DNA of 64,000 nucleotides from Takashimella koratensis (taxonomy: Eukaryota; Basidiomycota; Tremellomycetes; Trichosporonales; Tetragoniomycetaceae), in the NCBI GenBank assembly GCA_003116875.1, contig BCKT01000006.1, positions 248,001-312,000 of the forward strand, written 5' to 3'. The notes beneath the pieces are model-generated. The model saw only the letters and a program-made list of their open reading frames with translations. It did not search any database and had not been told where the DNA came from. Shown here one piece after another: positions 22,318-29,468 of this stretch (its first letter is position 1; every line of letters begins with the position of its first letter). A program made the translations under genes and the position numbers.

Positions 22318-23451
22318 TCAAATGCACAGTATGGCAAGGGGTATGGAAAGTCGCGGAACAGGAAGAGTTTGGTATTCACACAGAGGCGACAAGGCTGATA
22401 GATCGCGAAAGACGAACTTATGGCCCGAAAACTGTGGTAAAGGTTGTTTGAGATAGCCTAACAGGGCGATTGCGGACTGAATATATCCACCCTCCGGGTC
22501 GTAGAGCAAATCGAAGTGAGTCTGGCTTTTGGTCGGAAACAACCACGAGGCGCTTCCTGTTGACGGTTCGGAGGTGCTGGTGTCGAAGGGGCTAGGGGTG
22601 ATTTGAACGGTGCCGCTGAACCCCGAAAACATGAGAAGATGAAAGTCGGCGACCTGCTTGTCTTTTCCCGATGCCGACATGGTGCAAGACACGTGTGCGA
22701 GGACGTATTCGGAGGTGAGATCGGGCATCTCACCAGTCGTGGTCAAGAAACCGATGTTGGAATGAGGTGAGATGGTCCATTGTATCGACCTTGGCTTCGA
22801 GTTTTCAGCCGGTGTCTGATCCGAGTTTCGTGTATCGGTGTGTATGACTTGCGCGAAGATTTGGACTCGGCTCGGGGCGTGGAAAGGGTCGGAGGAGTCA
22901 TTCCGGGACCACACGATCTCCTTGAGTCTCTTGAACTGCGAAAGTGCATTCCCACCCACTTCGGTCGTGACGCTGATATCGCCGATCACGATGCCGTGAC
23001 CAGAAGGTCTGACGACGGTGGCTTCGAAGTAGTGGTCTCTCTTCGGCGGAAAAGAGGGGCCGTTCTTTGACATCTCAGAAAGTTCCCCCTTCTTTTCTGA
23101 CACGAACGAGTCGATAGGTTCCGAGTCGATGTCAACCTCGTCAACCTCCAAGTCGGTGTCAAGCTCGTCACGCTTGACAAGTGGGGCGAGCTTGAGAAGC
23201 GTGGCGAGCTCGAGTAACTGTTCAAGCTTGGGTGTGATCGCGGCGATAACCTCGTTGTCTTGAGCATCCCATCGGAGGCGCTTCAGTGGATATTCGTTGT
23301 GATACTTGGGTTCCTCTGTGTCACGTCCGGGAAAGTCGAGCTCGAACTGGAGCGTCCCATCGAGTTCTTTGATGTCGGGGTACGCGGCTCGCAATTTGTC
23401 AACTGTGAGGGACGAGAGAGTTTCGAGATCGAAGGAAGGCCGAGACGCCAT
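22318..23451 (-). CDS. Array gene 3: unknown protein family, intact, 377 aa
   Basis: Single-exon gene, ATG at 23449-23451. The first module has ETLSSLTVDKLRAAYPDIKE, then LDGTLQFELDFPG and a polar-helical stretch (ITPKLEQLLELATLLKLAP). The second module has GIVIGDISVTTEVGG, FKRLKEIVWSRNDSSDPFH, VQIFAQVIHTD, QWTISPHSNIGFLTT, ADFHLLMFSGFSG and SWLFPTKSQTHFDLL. The C-terminus (about 55 residues after GGYIQSA) has no counterpart in the other copies. The family is not recognised. No signal peptide or membrane helix is seen. The second module is the closest relative of the downstream half of the chimeric copy 6. The function is unknown. Confidence 0.8.
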   Translation of the reverse strand: MASRPSFDLETLSSLTVDKLRAAYPDIKELDGTLQFELDFPGRDTEEPKYHNEYPLKRLRWDAQDNEVIAAITPKLEQLLELATLLKLAPLVKRDELDTDLEVDEVDIDSEPIDSFVSEKKGELSEMSKNGPSFPPKRDHYFEATVVRPSGHGIVIGDISVTTEVGGNALSQFKRLKEIVWSRNDSSDPFHAPSRVQIFAQVIHTDTRNSDQTPAENSKPRSIQWTISPHSNIGFLTTTGEMPDLTSEYVLAHVSCTMSASGKDKQVADFHLLMFSGFSGTVQITPSPFDTSTSEPSTGSASWLFPTKSQTHFDLLYDPEGGYIQSAIALLGYLKQPLPQFSGHKFVFRDLSALSPLCEYQTLPVPRLSIPLAILCI

Positions 23452-24092
23452 GTCGGTGTGATAGTAAGTGATTGGTTGAAGTTGAAGAATTCGTGCAAGA
23501 TGTGGGCTGTACAATGTTGCAGAGGAAAAAACGCGAGTGAGTAGGGGGATGAAACGAAACCCTGGGAGTAGACTGTCTGCTTAAGTGACAGCATGAGCGA
23601 CCAAACCCTTTCCCGGTCAGGTCTGCTCTTTTGTATCAAGTGGAGTAGGCCGCCGAAGCTTTTGAAAGGAGAGGTACATTGCCAGAGACTGAGAAAGAGA
23701 CGAAGAGAGAAAACGTGTGCTTAGGTGAGAAGGCAAGCGACATGGCTACAACGCAGCTTGCCTTTCAGCTGTTCGAGGGAGCACCAAAGGATTGACTCAT
23801 AACTCCCCGGCTGTGACGCCTTCCCTCTTTCACACACCTCTTGCCCTTTTTCTACTAGAGAACGTCACATAACATGTCCTCCTCCTTGGCAATATCTTTT
23901 CGGCGAAATGGAGCGCAATGATGACGCAGGACAGTAAGGAGATGGCTTGTGATTGAGACACTGAGCGCAAAGAAAAGCAAAAGTTGTACAAGGAGTATGC
24001 AGAGTACAGAAATTGATCAGCAAGGCCTCATTTTACAGAAGTCTGGTTGTGAATTGGAGAATACGACATGACAACAAGGCGGAAATTTAAAA
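23452..24092. other. Intergenic, array copies 3-4
   Basis: 641 bases. It holds the promoter module of gene 3, and further upstream TTGACTCATAACTCC (about 23793-23807), which recurs in similar form upstream of gene 5 near 27121-27138. No gene is seen. Confidence 0.4.
23585..23675 (-). promoter_or_regulatory. Array promoter module of gene 3
   Basis: GTGACAG (23585-23591; the TATATG part is changed to TTAA), TCTTTTGTA (23627-23635) and TTTGAAAGGAGAGGT (23661-23675). Order and spacing are as in the other copies. Confidence 0.65.
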
Positions 24093-24934
24093 TCAATTCA
24101 TCCAGCTTTTCCATTCAGGATCTTCGACTATCGCTAAAGCATCGGGATCATCCTCGCCGTCATAGTTGTCGCGCTCGAATCCGGTGGCGATGAAGAACTC
24201 GGATTGCACCCTTCCCGTGGAAAACGCCTGAATGCTGAACCGAGGTGGTACAAACCTTCCGAATGCAAGTTGCCCATGAAGCCTGATACGACCAGGAGAA
24301 TGCATTTCGCGCTGTGGCCGTCGGGTCCGTTCGCGATGGAACACTTGACGAGTGAGGGTGTCGACGTCGGAACTATCGGCTCGGCGTGTACAGTCCCATC
24401 GAGGGCGATTCCGGAGATGAGCCAGTCCGTCCGATCGTCAGACGGAGAGTTAGATGCCGCATGAATCAGTTGAGGACTGTCGCAGTGACCGTCTTCTCCC
24501 ACAAGACCCCCTTCAGCTTGTTGAGGAGTGAGTAATTGGCAATGTTTCCATTGGACTCGGTTACCTCGACATCACCCATCACACAGCCCCCAAACGCTTT
24601 AAATGCTTCGTGGACATCCGACATCCCAGCTCTGGAAAGTGGGATCCAACCAGTCCCTTCCCTTCCTGCCAAAAGTGAGACCGGATCCTCCAAAGTCCAG
24701 GGTGAAGGAACCGCCTTCGAGTTCAGCCCTGGTGTGTAGTCGGCTGGACAGCTCGTCGGCAATGTCTTCTGTTGTCGTCCAGGTACGATGAAACAAGGCA
24801 TATTGCTCATACTCGCCGTCGAACGTGACCGTAAGGGTGCCATTGATCGGCCCGTACATCTTTTCCAGTACTTCCAGAGGCACGGATGCGAATGAGTCCA
24901 CAGTGGGATGCGAAGGTGAGTTAGGAGATGGGAT
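24093..24934 (-). pseudogene. Array copy 4: start codon lost, several frameshifts
   Basis: Aligned with copy 6, the expected start falls at 24932-24934, which is ATC, not ATG (IPSPNSP here against MPSPAYP there). The first module is clear (VPLEVLEKMYGPINGTLTVT, ALFHRTWTT). Reading then shifts frame near 24640 (into EAFKAFGGCVMGDVEVTES and LLNKLKGVLW), again near 24500 (into DSPQLIHAASN, AKCILLVVSGFMG), and once more near 24220 (into VQSEFFIATGFERDN). The three shifts and the lost ATG make a functional product unlikely. The long apparent ORF over 24466-25326 starts without ATG and is an artefact. Its promoter box at 25047-25066 is partly kept, 113 bases upstream of the ATC. Confidence 0.75.
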
Positions 24935-25046
24935 GCTGGTGAAGCGAGCTGTATAATGGATCGTTGGCTGATCGTGCAAAATGTCGCTTGTATCTTGATA
25001 GCGATACCGAAGTTCAGTTGGGAGAGAAGCCAAAAATCAAGATATA

Positions 25047-25066
25047 CCCCCTCGTGTAAGTGACAG
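25047..25066 (-). promoter_or_regulatory. Array promoter box 1 before copy 4
   Basis: CCCCCTCGTGTAAGTGACAG, matching the consensus except that TATAT is altered. Boxes 2 and 3 are absent at the expected distance, where the tandem repeat lies instead. Confidence 0.6.
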
Positions 25067-25106
25067 AGCGAGCAAGTATGCAGTTCTGCTGTCATGAATT
25101 TACACA

Positions 25107-25235
25107 ACTCGACCACACCTACTTGACTGCATGTCCTCGACCACACGTACTCGACTGCATGCACTCGACGACATGCCTTCAACTGCATGACCTCAATCAC
25201 ATGCACTCGACCATACGTATTTGACCACACGTACA
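25107..25235. repeat. Degenerate tandem repeat, unit about 15-16 bp
   Basis: About eight imperfect units built on CTCGACCACACGTACT and CTCGACTGCATGCA. They sit where boxes 2 and 3 of the copy 4 promoter would be expected. There are no unique spacers, so this is not a CRISPR array. Confidence 0.65.
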
Positions 25236-25559
25236 AACAGATGCATTTGTTGAACTTGTAGACATTTATGAAGGCTGCCTGTCTGTATGCTTGGAATACT
25301 TTTTCCAAGAATCTAAAACTATTCATCTGTTACACTACCCAAGGCTCCCGTTACTGCTTGCCTTGCCGTGCACACTCACCTCACCTGTTATCCTTCCAAG
25401 TCCATGCATACTCCGCTACTGTCCTGACCAGTCACGCATACCTAGCACTTTGCCAAACCTTTACTGTCCACTTGTCTCTTGTTGCCTGTCCCTTGCAAGG
25501 GACAGGACCGTAAAGAAGAGGAGGAGAAAGGGGGGGGGAGAGGTTTAGAATTGCGAGCA

Positions 25560-25625
25560 CCCGTTAGTACGTGTGGCAGCCCAGACGACTTGAAACCCTC
25601 CTCATCCCCGTTTGACCTTTTGCTC
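25560..25625 (-). promoter_or_regulatory. Orphan, decayed array promoter module
   Basis: CCCGTTAGTACGTGTGGCAG (25560-25579) resembles box 1 (CCCTTAGTATATGTGACAG in gene 1), and GACCTTTTGCTC follows at 25614-25625 like box 2. No array coding remnant follows at the expected distance. It is either a relic of a lost copy or the displaced upstream part of copy 4. Confidence 0.4.
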
Positions 25626-25816
25626 TCAGTGCAACCATTTGCAAAGGCGACTGAAAGGAGGGGAAAATCTGTATCAGACGGAGAATGAAAACTGTTTAGT
25701 AAAGAGAGGGTGCTAGAACAGTGCAGCGCAAGGCGCAGAGATAGGTAAGCATGAGATGTCTGAACAAGGAGGCCCAAAGATTGAAATCCGTCATCCTAGT
25801 CCATGATGTTCGACGA

Positions 25817-26812
25817 CTAAAGAGTCGAGGCCGATTCTTCGGTCAAGTCGTCGTCCGAACCCCCTGATTCATCACTGCTGATACCCACAACCCCGTCAGT
25901 CGGAACACTTTGGTCGGACAAGAGCTCAACAAAAGGTTGCAGCCGTTCAGGCTCTCCTCCTGGGAGTTCTGTGCCCGTCAACTTTGACAAGTCCCTTGCC
26001 GTCATAAACGGCGGCCTCCAGAAAGTCCATCCTTGATCGGTGAATTGTTCGCCGGATGAGTTGCTGAATTTGACGTCGGACAGAAAGCCTGTTACCACCA
26101 GAAGGGTACATGTAGTGTTCATTGGTAGATCTGGTACGTTGAGGCGGCATTTGATGAGAAACGGGTCTGAACTTGTGGGCATTGGATCCCCTTTTATCTC
26201 GATCTTTGCTCCATCATAAGAACTCAGGACGGTCCAGTCGGCAATCGGACCGTTGCACGAGAGTAATTCCGGTCGAGGATCCTGCCCCGCGCACCACCTG
26301 ATACCCTTTAGTGTCTTCTGCGTCCTGTCAACAGTTGTGAGGGTTTGGCTATTCCCCACCAACAGTCCCAGATATGCCATAACACTGTGTTCGGTGTCCC
26401 AAGAGCACACTCCACGATCTTTCCAGCCAGGCATCCACTCTGTTAGTTTGCCCGAACCCTTGGATCTGAAGACTAAGTCGTCTGCGTCGTCGTGACGCTT
26501 CTCAAGCGAGAGACGTGAGTCATTAAAATATCCGAGAAACACTATTGGGTCAGTGACGTGCCATTTGTACTGATACAAATTGTATTCCTTCTTCTTGTAT
26601 TTGTCATCACACGTGATGTTCAGAGTTCCATCGATCTCCTGGTAGACTTCCGTTAGTTTGTCCGTAGACAATGACGACAAGACGTTGTAAAGGGGTCGGT
26701 CCCATTGAGGGTCAGAGAATGTTGGGGGAGTTGGCGGATCCCTTGATTCCATCGATGAAGTGTCTCCAGGGGAGAGTGGAGGGGTCAGGTCATCCATCGA
26801 TGCGTCTTCCAT
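25817..26812 (-). CDS. Array gene 5: unknown protein family, intact, 331 aa
   Basis: Single exon, ATG at 26810-26812 (the frame is open further upstream but offers only a TTG). The first module has NVLSSLSTDKLTEVYQEIDG, then TLNITCDDKYKKKEYNLYQY and KWHVTD. A CSWDTEHSVMAYLGLLVG segment parallels CSWRADNCRRACLGVAV in gene 1. The second module has LKGIRWCAG, ADWTVLSSYDGAKIEIKG, LIKCRLNV, CTLLVVTGFLSDVKFSN and WTFWRPPFMTARDLSKLTG, followed by an acidic Ser-rich tail (SSDESGGSDDDLTEES). It is the clearest representative of the family and closest to copy 2. The predicted composition is mainly beta strands, with no signal peptide or membrane helix. The function is unknown. Confidence 0.82.
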   Translation of the reverse strand: MEDASMDDLTPPLSPGDTSSMESRDPPTPPTFSDPQWDRPLYNVLSSLSTDKLTEVYQEIDGTLNITCDDKYKKKEYNLYQYKWHVTDPIVFLGYFNDSRLSLEKRHDDADDLVFRSKGSGKLTEWMPGWKDRGVCSWDTEHSVMAYLGLLVGNSQTLTTVDRTQKTLKGIRWCAGQDPRPELLSCNGPIADWTVLSSYDGAKIEIKGDPMPTSSDPFLIKCRLNVPDLPMNTTCTLLVVTGFLSDVKFSNSSGEQFTDQGWTFWRPPFMTARDLSKLTGTELPGGEPERLQPFVELLSDQSVPTDGVVGISSDESGGSDDDLTEESASTL

Positions 26813-27349
26813 GCTTGTAGCGATAGTCGTTGAGCGAAAGCTGGCAAATTTGTATGAGTGTCGCGGTTTGTGAATGGGTGGGGGAAAGAGAGATAGCCCC
26901 AAAAATCACCCTGTCCGTATATGTGACAAGCTAGACGAGGAAAAAGTCTCCTCTTCAGATCGATATTTTGTAGGTGATTTGGCCCCGAGGATCAAAGGGG
27001 TCGTGCGCACCCTCGAGACTGAGTTCGAACATGAGGTAGGTAGATCTTGCGAGAAACGGATAGCGAGCAATGTGGCAGTACACAGGACACAGGCGAGAGA
27101 GGTTGTATGTCTGTAATGTCTGACTTACTCATAACTCCTCGAAGCCGGTGGTGTTCTGTCAGGATATGTGATATCTCGAACAATGTGACGGGTACCATCT
27201 CGCTCCCACATCTCGGGGTGCACGGAAAGCCCTGTATACAGCGTGGTACATGAATAGATAAAACCCATAGATTATCCCAAGCTCCCCCGAGTGGCATCTG
27301 TGAGGAAGTCTGCAGACGTCGTTGCATGCATCCCCAGAGCATCAGAGAC
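26813..27349. other. Intergenic, array copies 5-6
   Basis: 537 bases with the promoter module of gene 5 and upstream sequence resembling that of gene 3 (TTACTCATAACTCC near 27125-27138). No gene is seen. Confidence 0.4.
26907..27000 (-). promoter_or_regulatory. Array promoter module of gene 5
   Basis: CACCCTGTCCGTATATGTGA (26907-26926, followed by CAA), TTTTGTAGG (26965-26973) and ATCAAAGGGG (26991-27000). Box 1 is 95 bases from the ATG. Confidence 0.65.
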
Positions 27350-28700
27350 CTAACACCAGCCTCCATCATCAAAAAGGAACTCGCACGTCGCGGTCGGAAA
27401 CGGCCAGAAGGCATGCCCTTTCATCTCTTCGTCGCCCTGGCTCAAGCCTCTGAAAACGACATTCGCATCGAAGCCCGGGACGAAGAGGAGGTCGAAATCG
27501 GCAATGTGTACATTTTGACCGGACACCACGGTTGTCAAAATCGCTTCGGAGAGAAAGCAACCTGAGTTGTAGGATCGCTCGTCGAAAGGGGTTGTCAAGA
27601 ATGCCTGGTCGGAATGTGAGGAGATGGTCCAACCTGTGGGGCTGTCGTCCGGATTTCTTTTCGGATCTTTTGTTATGATAGCTAGCACCTTATAGGACGT
27701 AGTATAGCAACCCCTTCATACCAAAAGACCAGTCCGTTATTCTCCTCTTTCTCGCATGTACTCATTACTCTCTAGCTACCCGATTGGCTAGTTTAACATC
27801 TTTTGCCGGGGCGAGGACGACTTGAGCAAACAATTCGGTGTCTTGGAAACTGCTCAAGGGGTCCTTTTTGTCTTTGGTTCGCCAGACAACCCCTCTGAAA
27901 CGTTCGAGCTGTTCACGACTCTGGAGGCTCCCGCCGATGGAGATGCTGACGGGGCCACACACGAATGCAGCCACGTATTCAGCGGACCCATCGGTACACA
28001 AGAAAGCGACCAAACCCCGGAATCCGCCGCCGACAAGGAGAGTACATTTGGCGGTGTGACCAATCTTCTCGTTCGTGATGGAGCACTCGACAAGAGAGGG
28101 TTTGGAAAACGGGATTTCCTTCTGGCTTTGAACGGTTGGCTCATCTACCTCGAAGCAGCTCCAGTCCGTCTCAGGGCTGGTCGGATCGTTCGAGGAAGCG
28201 TACACGAGCTGGACAGCACCAGGGCCAACTCGGGCACTCCAAAAAATCCCTTTGAGAGAGTTGAGTGGGGAGTCATTGATCTTGTGGTTGCTGTCATTGG
28301 TGAGTGTGACTGTGACTTTGCCAATGATGTAACCTCCAAATGCACGGGAGAGGCCCCTTGTTAGCTAGGTATGCGAGTAAACGGTCTTCACCAATCTCCC
28401 TTCTTTCAACCCCTCGAATCGCTCTCCATTACAGCGCCATTCCTGTCCTTTCCTCTCTAAGAGAACCCCTGGCCTCATCAGAGACGAGCTAACTTCGGTG
28501 CGATTCGCTGTGAGAATTCCTGAGATCGCTCGAGCGGTAGCGGGGTCCGAAGTCCAGGTATGATGGGCCAAGGGGTAAGATTTCTCGTCAATTTCAACGG
28601 TTACCGCCATCGTGTTCTCGACGATCCCGTACAAGGCGACCAAGTCGTCCAGAGTAGCAGATGCCAATTTGTCGAGGGTTGGGTAGGCGGGACTTGGCAT
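27350..28700 (-). pseudogene. Array copy 6: chimeric double-module gene with an amber stop
   Basis: Starts at ATG 28698-28700 (MPSPAYPTLDKL). The frame runs through a first module (ATLDDLVALYGIVENTM, HHTWTSD) to an in-frame TAG at 28365-28367. It then continues in the same frame with LSRAFGGYIIGKVTVTL, LNSLKGIFWSARVG, QLVYASSND, CTLLVGGGFRG and directly into a second copy of module two resembling gene 3 (CGPVSISIGG, FRGVVWRTKDKKDP, TELFAQVVLAP). After a 91-base interruption (27689-27779) it resumes with IITKDPKRNPDD, GWTISSHSDQAFLTT, ADFDLLFVPGFDA and AFWPFPTATCEFLFD. So it is a fusion of two copies, with one nonsense codon that no canonical intron removes. It could still give a 111-residue short product. 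Confidence 0.7.
27689..27779 (-). other. Interruption in copy 6: young intron or small insertion
   Basis: Read as an intron it runs GTAGCT...ATAAG and splices in phase (CGG to GTG). Read as an insertion, the coding frame resumes exactly if the DNA between two CTAGC copies (27681-27685 and 27787-27791) plus one copy is removed (106 bases), as for an element with a 5-bp target duplication. Paralogue gene 3 has no interruption here. Confidence 0.5.
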
Positions 28701-29468
28701 GTTCGAAAGGTCGAAGTGTCGGTCGGAGCGGTGGTTGTTGAAATTTGGTTGGTAAGTGCGAAATGTGAGAGAGTGGGGGAAAAGAGAAAGAGTTGGGAGA
28801 CAATCCCCCTCAGTATATGTGACAGCACGAGTAGCCGAAAGCCTCACCTCACCAGGACTGGTCTTTTGTGCCCTGTGAAGCCCAGTGGAGCCAAGCGCCG
28901 ACACCTTGAAAGGATCAGTTCCACGAGTCACGTCTGCCACATTGTCACAAAGCCTGCCACATTGCACTTCATGCATGGTGTATTTCGAGTCACATACAAC
29001 TCGTGCACAAGGCAGAGAACGGGTACGTACGAATAATTCGCCCGAGAGGCGATGGTATAGAAACGATGGTAGTGAAGAAAATAGGACAAAACGTAATGTA
29101 GGGACCCCAGAGAGGAACGAGAGAAAGAAAGTAGAGAAGGACGAGTAGGAGATGAGATGACAAGAACAGGATTTATCGACATCATCGTGAAGAACCCGGA
29201 GAGATACAAGACGATGAATGCACAACGTGTGGCGTTTAGCGTTTGACGAAAGGGATGTGGAGACGATTTCAACTTTTAGGAAGCGACGTGAAGAACGTGG
29301 GTGTGAAACCGGGAAGGGAAGAGAGAAAGAGAAGCAAAATGATGCTGAGAGGTCGGGATTTTATGGTACAACAAGGACATCTTTCGTGGGTTGTGTGTGC
29401 AAACGCCTAAGAGAAAGCATAGCAGAAAGAGAAAAGAGGAAGATTTGGTAGTCGGTACTAGGAAGAGA
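28701..29468. other. Intergenic between the array and RIM15
   Basis: 768 bases: the promoter of copy 6, then the RIM15 3' region. No further array coding remnant is recognised. Confidence 0.4.
28805..28914 (-). promoter_or_regulatory. Array promoter module of copy 6
   Basis: CCCCCTCAGTATATGTGACA (28805-28824), TCTTTTGTGCC (28862-28872) and CTTGAAAGGA (28905-28914). Box 1 is 105 bases from the ATG. It is the best preserved module although the gene is broken. Confidence 0.7.

Larger units (their letters stand above)
24935..25816. other. Intergenic, array copies 4-5, with decayed promoter and repeats
   Basis: 882 bases containing promoter remnants (25047-25066 and 25560-25625) and a degenerate short tandem repeat (25107-25235). 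Apparent ORFs on both strands lack homology. Confidence 0.4.

Noticed and set aside
25107..25235. Possible CRISPR-like repeat array
   Set aside because: Eukaryotic context, degenerate units and no unique spacers of constant length.
24466..25326. Minus-strand ORF of 286 codons over array copy 4
   Set aside because: Starts without ATG, crosses the copy 4 promoter box and reads module one in the wrong frame; only its last part is family sequence.
28365..29225. 286-codon reading of copy 6 with a long N-terminus
   Set aside because: Runs through the promoter module; the true start by alignment and spacing is the ATG at 28698-28700.
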